64,000 bases of DNA from Streptomyces sp. Mut1 (GTDB taxonomy: Bacteria; Actinomycetota; Actinomycetes; Streptomycetales; Streptomycetaceae), in NCBI RefSeq assembly GCF_030719295.1, contig NZ_CP120997.1, forward strand, positions 2,480,001-2,544,000, given 5' to 3'. Position 1 is the stretch's first letter; every line of letters begins with the position of its first letter. Shown here one piece after another: positions 42,889 to 50,540 of this stretch. The translations under genes and the position numbers were made by a program. Under the pieces are notes generated by a model. It was not told the origin of the DNA. It ran no database searches and worked only from the letters and a program-made list of their open reading frames with translations.

Positions 42889-42919
42889 GGCGAAGCCGCA
42901 GAACGACTACGTTCCTTCC

Positions 42920-43831
42920 ATGAGCACCGCACTCGGTTCCCTGCTCGATCTGCTCGACCTGGAGCAGATCGAGCGGGACATCTTCCGGGGCAGCAGCCGG
43001 TCCGCGCTCGTGCCCCGGGTCTTCGGCGGACAGGTTGCGGCCCAGGCGCTCGTCGCCGCGGGCCGCACCGTGCCGGCCGACCGTTCCCCAAGCTCTCGAA
43101 TGAACTCGGGCGGGGGAGACCCCATCGCGCACTCGCTGCACGCGTACTTCCTGCGCATGGGCGACCCGGGCGCGCCGATCGTCTACAGCGTCGACCGCAT
43201 CCGCGACGGCCGGTCCTTCACCACCCGGCGCGTCGTCGCCGTCCAGCACGGGCAGCCGATCTTCCACCTCTCCGCGTCGTTCCAAACGTACGAGGACGGC
43301 CTGGAGCACCAGGCGGAGATGCCGGCCGCGCCCGACCCCGAGACGCTGCCCACCGCCGCCGAGATGCTGCCCCGCTACGCCGACCGGTTCAACGGCCCCG
43401 ACGTCGTGGACCGGCTGATCGAGGCGCGGGCCGCCGTCGATCTGCGGTACGTGGACGCGCCGCCGTTCGGCACGGTCGGCGAGCCGCGCGAGCCGCGCTC
43501 CCAGGTGTGGTTCCGTACCAACGGCAAGCTGGCGGACGATCCGCTGCTGCACGTCTGCATGGCCACGTACGTCTCCGACATGACGCTGCTCGACTCCGTC
43601 CTGCTCGCCCACGGGCGCGGCGGCTGGGCGGTCGGCGACGTGGTGGGGGCGAGCCTGGACCACGCGATGTGGTTCCACCGGCCGTTCCGGGCCGACGAGT
43701 GGCTGCTGTACGACCAGGAGTCGCCGTCCGCGTCCGGCGGGCGCGGGCTCGGCCAGGCCCGCATCTACACCCAGGACGGGCGCCTGGCGATCACCGTCAT
43801 CCAGGAGGGTGTCGTCCGCGTCCCCCGCTGA
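42920..43831 (+). CDS. tesB: Acyl-CoA thioesterase II (TesB type) with a 13-aa palindromic insert
   Basis: 303 aa double hot-dog thioesterase. N-terminal IERDIFRGSSRS and VFGGQVAAQALVAAGRTV; second domain LLHVCMATYVSDMTLLDS and LDHAMWFHRPFRADEWLLY, where the Asp/Ser/Gln active-site residues lie. Between TVPADR and IAHSLHAYFLR the family normally has only PVHSLHAYFLR; here about 13 residues (SPSSRMNSGGGDP) are inserted in frame by a palindromic DNA element. The loop lies before the first-domain core strand, so the protein may still fold. Confidence 0.92.
   Translation: MSTALGSLLDLLDLEQIERDIFRGSSRSALVPRVFGGQVAAQALVAAGRTVPADRSPSSRMNSGGGDPIAHSLHAYFLRMGDPGAPIVYSVDRIRDGRSFTTRRVVAVQHGQPIFHLSASFQTYEDGLEHQAEMPAAPDPETLPTAAEMLPRYADRFNGPDVVDRLIEARAAVDLRYVDAPPFGTVGEPREPRSQVWFRTNGKLADDPLLHVCMATYVSDMTLLDSVLLAHGRGGWAVGDVVGASLDHAMWFHRPFRADEWLLYDQESPSASGGRGLGQARIYTQDGRLAITVIQEGVVRVPR
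43084..43123. repeat. Streptomyces-type short palindromic repeat inserted in a coding region
   Basis: TTCCCCAAGCTCTCGAATGA... to GGGGGAGACCCC: the ends and the AGCTCTCGA / ACTCGGGC centre match a short palindromic repeat I know as dispersed in Streptomyces genomes (memory, not searched). It adds 13 codons without a stop. Confidence 0.6.
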
Positions 43832-43895
43832 CCGGCCCGCCGGCCCCGGCCGCGCGTCGGACACCGGCGGCCCGGCCGCGGACATACTCCCCAGC

Positions 43896-45050
43896 ATGAC
43901 TGACGCGAAAAGCAGTGGCGGGGGGTCCACCTTCACCGTCGTCGTCGCGGCACTCGCCAATCTCGGCATCGCCGTGGCGAAGGCGGTCGCCGGGCTGATC
44001 AGCGGATCGAGCGCGATGCTCTCCGAGGCGGCGCACTCCGTCGCCGACACCGTCACCGAGGTGCTGCTGCTCACCGCGCTCAAGCGCAGCGGGAAGCCGG
44101 CCGACGAGGACCACCCGCTGGGGTACGGCCCCGAGCGGTACATCTGGGCGCTGCTCGCCTCCGTCGCCACCTTCGTCGGCGGCGCGGTCTTCTCGGTCTA
44201 CGACGGCGTGCACACCCTGCTCGCGGGCGAGGAGCTGGGCAATCCGCTGATCTCGTACCTCGTGCTCGCCGTCGCCTTCCTGCTGGAGGGCTTCTCGCTG
44301 CGGACCGGGCTGAAGCAGGTGCGCGGCGAGGCCGTCCGGCTGGGCGCGCCCGCCAGGCACTACTTCCGGCGCACCCCCGACACCGCCGTCAAGGCCGTGG
44401 TGATGGAGGACTCGGCGGCCCTGGTGGGGCTGCTGCTGGCGGCGGGCGGGCTGCTCGGCGGCCGGCTGACCGGCTCCGGGGTCTGGGACGGCGTCGCCTC
44501 GCTGCTGATCGGGGCGCTGCTGGTGTACGTGGCCTGGGTGCTCGGCCGGTCCAACGCCCAGCTGCTGATCGGCCGGCCGGTGTCGGCACCGATGCGGGCG
44601 GGCATCCGGGAGGAGCTGCTCTCGGTGGACCACGTCATCGCCGTACTGGAGCTGACCACGCTCATCCAGGGGCCGGACGAGGTCCTGGTCGCCGCGAAGG
44701 TCGACTTTCTGGACACGGTCAGCGCCGAGCAGGTCGAGCGGGCCTGCGAGGTGGCCGAGCGGCGGCTGCGGGAGCGCTACGCGTCGATCAAGCGGGTGTA
44801 TCTGGACCCGACTTCGGGGCGGGAACAACGGCGCCGGGCCCGCACCGCCGGAGACGATCCGGCGGGCGGGCCCGGCGAGGGGCGTGGCGGGCCCGGCGAA
44901 GAAGGCCGCGGGCCCGGCGAGGGGCGTGGCGAGCCCGGCGAAGAAGGCCGCGGGCCCGGCGAGGGGCGTGGCGGGCCCGGCGAAGAAGGCCGCGGGCCCG
45001 GCGAGGGGCGTGGCGGGCCCGGTGGCGGGGGCCGGCCGCTCACCCCCTGA
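43896..45050 (+). CDS. Cation diffusion facilitator with repetitive C-terminal tail
   Basis: 384 aa from ATG 43896. Six-helix CDF transporter: FTVVVAALANLGIAVAKAVAG, then SSAMLSEAAHSVADTVTEVL (the HxxxD metal site of helix 2), HPLGYGPERYIWALL and AVVMEDSAALVGLLLAAGG (helix 5 site, here E-D rather than H-D). A cytosolic ferredoxin-like domain follows (VDHVIAVLELTTLIQGPDEV). The last ~65 residues are a Gly/Pro/Glu/Arg repeat made from 42-bp DNA units. Probably a zinc, iron or cobalt exporter. Confidence 0.9.
   Translation: MTDAKSSGGGSTFTVVVAALANLGIAVAKAVAGLISGSSAMLSEAAHSVADTVTEVLLLTALKRSGKPADEDHPLGYGPERYIWALLASVATFVGGAVFSVYDGVHTLLAGEELGNPLISYLVLAVAFLLEGFSLRTGLKQVRGEAVRLGAPARHYFRRTPDTAVKAVVMEDSAALVGLLLAAGGLLGGRLTGSGVWDGVASLLIGALLVYVAWVLGRSNAQLLIGRPVSAPMRAGIREELLSVDHVIAVLELTTLIQGPDEVLVAAKVDFLDTVSAEQVERACEVAERRLRERYASIKRVYLDPTSGREQRRRARTAGDDPAGGPGEGRGGPGEEGRGPGEGRGEPGEEGRGPGEGRGGPGEEGRGPGEGRGGPGGGGRPLTP
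44881..45006 (+). repeat. Three 42-bp tandem units in the CDF gene tail
   Basis: Three near-identical 42-bp units starting GGCGTGGCGGGCCCGGCGAA (the second has one change, giving GEP for GGP), with partial flanking copies. They encode 14-residue repeats of GRGGPGEEGRGPGE type. Confidence 0.85.
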
Positions 45051-45076
45051 TCCCCTGATCCCGCCGCCACCTCCGC

Positions 45077-46249
45077 TCAGCCCAGCGTCGTGAAGAACTC
45101 CGTGACGTCCTTCGTCAGCAGTTCCGGCTGCTCCAGCGAGAGGAAGTTGCCGCCCCGGTCGACCTCGGTCCAGCGCACCACGTGGTGGTCGCGCTCGGCG
45201 AACCGGCGGATCGCCACGTCTGCCTGGAGCGCCACGGCGACGGCGGTCGGGACGGTGCCCCGCTCCTTCGGCGCCCAGGCGGCCGGGTCGTGGGCCATCT
45301 CGTAGTAGAGGTGGGCGGAGGAGCCCGCGGTGCCGGTGAACCAGTAGAGGCTGACGTTGGTCAGCAGGGTGTCGCGGTCGACGGCGTCCTCGGGCAGCTC
45401 GGCGGCCGGGTCGGTCCACTCCTTGAACTTCTCGATGATCCAGGCCAGCTGGCCCACCGGCGAGTCGTGCAGGCCGAACGCCAGGGTCTCGGGCCGGGTC
45501 GACTGGATGACGTTGAAGCCCATCTTGTCGTCGCGGAAGTTCTGGAGACGCTCCAGCCGGGCCTGCTCGGCCTCGGTGAGCCCAGCGAAGTCGGCCGGGT
45601 CGTCGGAGGGGAAGGTGACGAGGCCGTTGACGTGGACGCCGTTGACGGAGTCGGGGGCCTGCCGGCCCATCTCGGCGGCGATCCAGGCCCCGCCGCCGTT
45701 GCCCTGGACCCCGTAGCTTCCGTAACCGAGGCGGGCCATCAGCGTGTTGAAGGCGGCGGCGATCCGGCCGGTGTTCCAGCCGGTCGACGTCAGCGGTCCG
45801 GAGAAGCCGACGCCGGGGGTCGAGGTGACGACCACGTCGAAGTCGCGGGAGAGCGGTTCGATGACGTCGGCGAACTGGACGAACGAGCCGGGCCAGTCGT
45901 GGACCAGCAGCAGGGCGGGGGCGCCGGCCTTCGCCGAGCGGACGTGGACGAAGTGGATGTCCTGGCCGTCGATCTCGGTGAGGAACTGCGGGAAGGCGTT
46001 CAGCCGGTCCTCCGCGGCCCGCCAGTCGAAGCCGTCGGCCCAGTACGCGGCGAGGCCCTTGAGGTACTCGGCGGGCACGCCCCGGGTCCAGCCGTCGACA
46101 CCCGGCAGTCCGGTGTTCCAGCGGGTACGGGCGAGGCGGTCACGCAGGTCGTCGACGTCGGCCTGCGGGATCTCGACGCGGAAGGGGCGGATCTCCTCGG
46201 TGGAGTCGTCCTGGGCGGTGCGGGCTGCGGTGGCGCTGCTGTTCTCCAT
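45077..46249 (-). CDS. Epoxide-hydrolase-fold protein with missing catalytic Asp and His (probable pseudoenzyme)
   Basis: 390 aa of the EHN-type epoxide hydrolase family: PFRVEIPQADVDDLRDRLARTRW, then LLVHDWPGSFVQF and WFTGTAGSSAHLYYE. But the nucleophile elbow GGDWGAW of the family reads GNGGGAW (183-189), so Asp is Gly185. The C-terminal GGHF reads GGNF, so the catalytic His is Asn368, and the oxyanion-hole HGWP reads HDWP. With all three changed, normal hydrolysis is not expected. It is divergent from a WYL regulator, which probably controls it. Confidence 0.85.
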   Translation of the reverse strand: MENSSATAARTAQDDSTEEIRPFRVEIPQADVDDLRDRLARTRWNTGLPGVDGWTRGVPAEYLKGLAAYWADGFDWRAAEDRLNAFPQFLTEIDGQDIHFVHVRSAKAGAPALLLVHDWPGSFVQFADVIEPLSRDFDVVVTSTPGVGFSGPLTSTGWNTGRIAAAFNTLMARLGYGSYGVQGNGGGAWIAAEMGRQAPDSVNGVHVNGLVTFPSDDPADFAGLTEAEQARLERLQNFRDDKMGFNVIQSTRPETLAFGLHDSPVGQLAWIIEKFKEWTDPAAELPEDAVDRDTLLTNVSLYWFTGTAGSSAHLYYEMAHDPAAWAPKERGTVPTAVAVALQADVAIRRFAERDHHVVRWTEVDRGGNFLSLEQPELLTKDVTEFFTTLG

Positions 46250-46272
46250 GGAAAGAACTCTAGAATCGATGT

Positions 46273-46289
46273 AGGAAAGGTTCGTTCCT
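46273..46289. promoter_or_regulatory. Inverted repeat between the divergent pair
   Basis: AGGAA-N7-TTCCT, followed by an overlapping GTTC-N5-GAAC (46284-46296). Both lie in the 63-bp gap between the epoxide-hydrolase-like and WYL genes, a good place for autoregulation. Confidence 0.45.
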
Positions 46290-46312
46290 GATGAACGGAG
46301 AGAGTGCGGACC

Positions 46313-47293
46313 ATGCTGGAAACTTCCGCGCGCCTGCTCAAGCTGCTGTCCCTGCTCCAGTCACCGCGTGAGTGGCCGGGCTCCGAACTCGCCGAACGGC
46401 TGGGGGTGAGCGGCCGGACCGTGCGCAACGACGTCGAGCGGCTGCGCACCCTCGGCTACCCGGTGGACGCCACCCGGGGCTCGGCCGGCGGCTACCGGCT
46501 GGCGGCCGGGGCCGCGATGCCGCCGCTGCTGCTGGAGGACGACGAGGCGGTGGCGGTGACGATCGCGGTGCGCACGGTCGCGCGGGGCGCGATGCCGGGC
46601 ATGGAGGAGACATCGCTCCAGGCGCTGGCCAAGCTGGAGCAGGTGCTGCCCTCGCGGCTGCGGCGGCGGGTGCGGGCGCTTCAGCAGTACACCGTGCCGG
46701 TGCCCGCCGACCGGGCCGATCCGGGGGTCGGCCCGGACCTCCTGATGACGCTGACCGCGGCCTGCCGGGACCGCGAGCGCCTGCGGCTGGACTACCGGGA
46801 CCACGCGGGGAACGCGTCGCGCCGGCTGGTCGAGCCGCAGCGCGTCGTCAACTGGGGGCGCCGCTGGTACCTCGTCGCGTGGGACGTGGACCGCGCGGAC
46901 TGGCGGACGTTCCGGGTGGACCGGATCACGCCGCGCACGCCGTCCGGGCCGCGCTTCGCGCCGCGCGAGGACCCGGAGGGGGACGCCGCCGTCTATGTGG
47001 CGGGCAAGGTGTCGGCCGCGGCCTGGCGGTACCGGGCGCGGGTGACGGTGCACGCCCCGGCCGGCGCCGTGCTGGAGCGGATCAACCCGGCGGTCGGCGT
47101 GGTGGAGCCGGTCGACGCGCACACCTGCGTGCTGGACACCGGGGCGGACACGCTGGACAGCCTCGCCGTCCACCTCGGGATGCTGGGGTACGACTTCACG
47201 GTGACGGAGCCCGCCGAGCTGGTCGCCCACCTGCGGGACCTGGCCGCGCGGTACGCCCGCGCCACCCCCGAAGCCCCTGAGGACAGGCTCTAG
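46313..47293 (+). CDS. WYL-domain transcriptional regulator (YafY/DeoR-like HTH)
   Basis: 326 aa. ATG 46313 is 9-10 nt after GGAGAG; GTG 46304 is the alternative. N-terminal wHTH (LKLLSLLQSPREWPGSELA and VSGRTVRNDVERLRTLGYPV), then the WYL domain with RLDYRDHAGNASRRLVEPQRVV and NWGRRWYLVAWDVDRADWR, and a C-terminal WCX extension (HLGMLGYDFTV). WYL proteins sense nucleic acid fragments or other ligands. Divergent from the epoxide-hydrolase-like gene. Its stop overlaps the next, convergent gene by 4 nt. Confidence 0.93.
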   Translation: MLETSARLLKLLSLLQSPREWPGSELAERLGVSGRTVRNDVERLRTLGYPVDATRGSAGGYRLAAGAAMPPLLLEDDEAVAVTIAVRTVARGAMPGMEETSLQALAKLEQVLPSRLRRRVRALQQYTVPVPADRADPGVGPDLLMTLTAACRDRERLRLDYRDHAGNASRRLVEPQRVVNWGRRWYLVAWDVDRADWRTFRVDRITPRTPSGPRFAPREDPEGDAAVYVAGKVSAAAWRYRARVTVHAPAGAVLERINPAVGVVEPVDAHTCVLDTGADTLDSLAVHLGMLGYDFTVTEPAELVAHLRDLAARYARATPEAPEDRL

Positions 47294-48069
47294 AGCAGCC
47301 CCGCCGCGTCCAGCAGGTAGTCCGTCATCGGGTCGTAGAAGCGCGGGTCCAGGACGTGGTCGTCCAGGGGGACGGCCACCTGGAGGGTGCCCTCGGACTC
47401 CGCGAGGAACAGGGCGGGGTCGTTGCAGTCCGCGTACCCGATGGCGTCCAGGCCGCGCTGCGCCGCGCACCCGGCCCAGCCGTGGTCGGCGACGACCAGG
47501 TCGGGCAGCGGGCGGCCCTCCCGCTCCAGGCCGTCCAGGATCGCCGCCATGGGGGCCGGGGAGTGGGTGTGCCAGAGGGTGGCGCCGCGCTCCTGGACGG
47601 CGACGTCCGCGAACTGGAAGACCATGCCCTCGTCCGCCATCAGCCCGGACGGGATGCGTACGATCTCGCAGCCGGCCGCCCGCAGCGCCGCCGCCGTCTG
47701 CCGGTGGACGTCCAGCAGCCCGCCGGGGTGGCCGGTGGCGAACAGGACCCGCTGGGCCCCGTCGGCGGCCTTCCGCAGCCGGGCGGCCGCCCGGTCCAGG
47801 GCGGCGACGGTCAGCTCCGGGTCGATGGTGTCCTGCCCGAACCGGTGCTCCGGGTCGTCGCTGACCCCGCACCGCTCGGCCATCACGGCCAGCACGTCCT
47901 GCTCGTCGCGCCAGCGGTCGCCCAGTTCGAGACCCAGCCAGAAGTACCGGTCGCCGTTGGCGAGCTTGCGGTAGTGGGAGAGGTTGTTGTCGCGCGGGGT
48001 GGCGACGTCTCCCGCGATGCGCGTGCGGACGAGTTGTTCGACGAGGGCGGCACGGCTGGGTATCGGCAT
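47290..48069 (-). CDS. Conserved actinobacterial protein, often labelled phosphatase
   Basis: 259 aa, cytosolic. Recognisable stretches: DNNLSHYRKLANGDRYFWLGLELGDRW, RVLFATGHPGGLLDVHRQ, and PDLVVADHGWAGCAAQRG followed by DAIGYADCNDPALFLAE. The ATGHPGG loop and the acidic DHGW/DCNDP segments look like a nucleotide or metal site. The same protein is common in Streptomyces next to the leucine-catabolism locus, but I know of no proven activity. Upstream, TetR is transcribed in the same direction with a 33-bp gap. Confidence 0.75.
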   Translation of the reverse strand: MPIPSRAALVEQLVRTRIAGDVATPRDNNLSHYRKLANGDRYFWLGLELGDRWRDEQDVLAVMAERCGVSDDPEHRFGQDTIDPELTVAALDRAAARLRKAADGAQRVLFATGHPGGLLDVHRQTAAALRAAGCEIVRIPSGLMADEGMVFQFADVAVQERGATLWHTHSPAPMAAILDGLEREGRPLPDLVVADHGWAGCAAQRGLDAIGYADCNDPALFLAESEGTLQVAVPLDDHVLDPRFYDPMTDYLLDAAGLL

Positions 48070-48102
48070 GGGCCCATTGTGCCGTGGTCCGGGCGCGGCC
48101 GG

Positions 48103-48804
48103 TCAGGAACCTTCCCGGGCCCCCGCGGCGGCGAAGGCCCCCCGCGCCAGCCGGTGCAGCAGCGCCGCCGTCTCGGTGCGCCCTGGCAGGGCGTCGGGGC
48201 GGCCCGGGGCCTGTCCGGAGTCCCCCTTCGGCGTCACGGCGTCCGCCCCCTCCCCCGCGCTGGAGCCCCGGACGGGCCCGAGGTGCGGGGTCGAGTTGAG
48301 CAGGCCGAAGACGGCGTGGACGGCGGCGCGGGCCTCGTGCTCGGGGAGGTCCGGGTAGAGGTCGCGGACGACGGTGACCCAGACCTCGACGTACTGCCGC
48401 TGGAGCCGGCGCACCCGCTTGCGGTCGGTGTCCCGCAGGCGGTCCAGCTCACGGTCGTGCAGGGTGATCAGGGGGCGGTCGTCGAGGGCGAAGTCGATGT
48501 GGCCCTCGATGAGCGCGTCCAGCAGGGCCTCGGGCGACCTGTCGCCCGAGACGGCGTCCTCGGACACCCGGAGTTCCCCGCCGGCCAGCAGTCGTTCGCT
48601 GATGCCGACGAGGAGCTCGGCGAGCATCGCGTCCTTGCCGGGGAAGTGCCGGTAGAGGCCGGGGCCGCTGATGCCGACCGCGGCCCCTATCTCGTCGACG
48701 CCGACACCGTGGAAGCCGCGCTCGGCGAAGAGCCGGGCGGCCTCCCGGAGGATCTGCTCGCGACGGGTGGGAGCCGCGACGCGGGCGGCGGCATGGGTGC
48801 TCAT
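48103..48804 (-). CDS. TetR family regulator of the leucine/isovalerate operon, with palindromic insert
   Basis: 233 aa. N-terminal TetR HTH REQILREAARLFAERGFHGV and DEIGAAVGISGPGLYRHFPGKD. The C-terminal domain ends LLHRLARGAFAAAG. Between HLGPVRG and LPGRTETAALLHRL there is an unusual ~28-residue Gly/Ser/Asp stretch made by an inverted-repeat DNA element; homologues usually have just a short loop there. Divergent from the carboxylase operon, with two 16-bp operator sites in the 121-bp gap. Confidence 0.9.
   Translation of the reverse strand: MSTHAAARVAAPTRREQILREAARLFAERGFHGVGVDEIGAAVGISGPGLYRHFPGKDAMLAELLVGISERLLAGGELRVSEDAVSGDRSPEALLDALIEGHIDFALDDRPLITLHDRELDRLRDTDRKRVRRLQRQYVEVWVTVVRDLYPDLPEHEARAAVHAVFGLLNSTPHLGPVRGSSAGEGADAVTPKGDSGQAPGRPDALPGRTETAALLHRLARGAFAAAGAREGS
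48207..48279. repeat. Inverted repeat element inside the TetR gene
   Basis: GGGCCTGTCCGG at 48207-48218 and CCGGACGGGCCC at 48268-48279 are inverse (one mismatch), 49 bp apart. They bracket the non-homologous stretch of the protein; the insertion keeps the reading frame. Confidence 0.5.
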
Positions 48805-48827
48805 GAGCAGCCATTCTAGACAGGCGC

Positions 48828-48843
48828 GTTAGCGGTCGTTAAC
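48828..48843. promoter_or_regulatory. TetR operator 1
   Basis: GTTAGCGGTCGTTAAC: TTAGCG-GT-CGTTAA palindrome, 24 nt before the TetR start. A near copy (operator 2) follows 10 bp later. Confidence 0.7.
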
Positions 48844-48853
48844 CTGTGGACAC

Positions 48854-48869
48854 GTTAACGGTCACTAAC
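48854..48869. promoter_or_regulatory. TetR operator 2
   Basis: GTTAACGGTCACTAAC: the same TTAnCG-type palindrome, 57 nt before the carboxylase beta start. The two sites together form a longer inverted repeat. Confidence 0.7.
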
Positions 48870-48925
48870 ATCGTCGCGTTGACGCTCATCACGACACTGC
48901 GGTACGGGCAAGGGGGCTCGACAGG

Positions 48926-50533
48926 ATGCAGCAGGCACCGGTGCTGGCGAGCGCGGCCGATCCCGCCTCGGAGGCCTGGCAGGCCAACGAGGCGGCGCAT
49001 CACGCGCTCGCCGACGAGCTGCGCAAGCGGCTCGCCACGGCCAGGCTCGGCGGGGGTGAGAAGGCCCGCGCCCGGCATGTGGCGCGCGGCAAGCTGCTGC
49101 CCCGGGAGCGGGTGGACACGCTGCTCGACCCCGGTTCGCCCTTCCTGGAGCTGGCCCCGCTGGCGGCCGAGGGGCTGTACGGGGGCGCCGCGCCGGCCGC
49201 CGGGGTGATCGCCGGGATCGGCCGGGTCAGCGGCCGGGAGTGCGTGGTCGTCGCCAATGACGCGACCGTCAAGGGCGGCACGTACTACCCGATGACCGTG
49301 AAGAAGCATCTGCGGGCCCAGGAGGTGGCGCTGGAGAACCGGCTGCCCTGCCTGTATCTGGTGGACTCCGGCGGCGCCTTCCTGCCGATGCAGGACGAGG
49401 TCTTCCCCGACCGGGAGCACTTCGGGCGGATCTTCTACAACCAGGCCCGGATGTCCGGCGCCGGCATCCCGCAGATCGCGGCGGTGCTGGGCTCGTGCAC
49501 GGCCGGCGGGGCGTACGTCCCGGCGATGAGCGACGAGGCCGTCATCGTCCGGAACCAGGGCACGATCTTCCTGGGCGGCCCGCCGCTGGTGAAGGCGGCG
49601 ACCGGTGAGGTGGTCACGGCCGAGGAGCTGGGCGGCGGCGAGGTGCACTCCCGTACGTCGGGGGTCACCGACCATCTCGCCGAGGACGACGCGCACGCGC
49701 TGCGGATCGTGCGCGACATCGTGGCGACGCTGCCGGACCGGGCCCCGCTGCCCTGGTCGGTGCGGCCGGTGGACGAGCCGAAGGTGGACCCGGCCGGTCT
49801 GTACGGGGCGGTGCCCGTCGACTCGCGCACCCCGTACGACGTGCGCGAGGTGATCGCCCGGGTGGTCGACGGCTCCCGGTTCGCCGAGTTCAAGGCGGAG
49901 TACGGGACGACGCTGATCACCGGCTTCGCGCACATCCACGGCCACCCGGTCGGCATCGTCGCCAACAACGGCATCCTGTTCTCCGAGTCCGCCCAGAAGG
50001 GCGCGCACTTCATCGAGCTGTGCGACCAGCGCGGCATCCCGCTGGTCTTCCTCCAGAACATCTCGGGCTTCATGGTCGGCCGGGACTACGAGGCCGGCGG
50101 CATCGCCAAGCACGGCGCGAAGATGGTCACCGCCGTCGCCTGCACCCGCGTGCCGAAGCTGACCGTGGTGGTCGGCGGCTCCTACGGGGCGGGCAACTAC
50201 TCCATGTGCGGCCGGGCCTACAGCCCCCGCTTCCTGTGGATGTGGCCCAACGCGAAGATCTCCGTCATGGGCGGCGAGCAGGCCGCATCCGTCCTCGCCA
50301 CCGTCAAGCGCGACCAGCTGGGCGACGACTGGAGCGCCGAGGACGAGGAGGCCTTCAAGGCCCCGATCCGCGAGCAGTACGAGACCCAGGGCAACGCGTA
50401 CTACGCCACGGCCCGGCTCTGGGACGACGGCGTGATCGACCCGCTGGAGACCCGGCAGGTGCTGGGGCTCGCCCTGACCGCGTGCGCCAACGCGCCCTTG
50501 GGCGACGCCGGCTTCGGCGTCTTCCGGATGTGA
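48926..50533 (+). CDS. Acyl-CoA carboxylase beta subunit (methylcrotonyl-CoA carboxylase type)
   Basis: 535 aa carboxyltransferase. N-terminal [20 protein letters not shown]; acyl-CoA site [18 protein letters not shown], typical of MCC beta; [19 protein letters not shown] and carboxybiotin part [20 protein letters not shown]; later [20 protein letters not shown]. Transfers CO2 from carboxybiotin to 3-methylcrotonyl-CoA in leucine breakdown. The first gene of a four-gene operon (alpha subunit 7 bp after it), negatively controlled by the divergent TetR. Confidence 0.94.
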   Translation: MQQAPVLASAADPASEAWQANEAAHHALADELRKRLATARLGGGEKARARHVARGKLLPRERVDTLLDPGSPFLELAPLAAEGLYGGAAPAAGVIAGIGRVSGRECVVVANDATVKGGTYYPMTVKKHLRAQEVALENRLPCLYLVDSGGAFLPMQDEVFPDREHFGRIFYNQARMSGAGIPQIAAVLGSCTAGGAYVPAMSDEAVIVRNQGTIFLGGPPLVKAATGEVVTAEELGGGEVHSRTSGVTDHLAEDDAHALRIVRDIVATLPDRAPLPWSVRPVDEPKVDPAGLYGAVPVDSRTPYDVREVIARVVDGSRFAEFKAEYGTTLITGFAHIHGHPVGIVANNGILFSESAQKGAHFIELCDQRGIPLVFLQNISGFMVGRDYEAGGIAKHGAKMVTAVACTRVPKLTVVVGGSYGAGNYSMCGRAYSPRFLWMWPNAKISVMGGEQAASVLATVKRDQLGDDWSAEDEEAFKAPIREQYETQGNAYYATARLWDDGVIDPLETRQVLGLALTACANAPLGDAGFGVFRM

Positions 50534-50540
50534 GGAAGAG

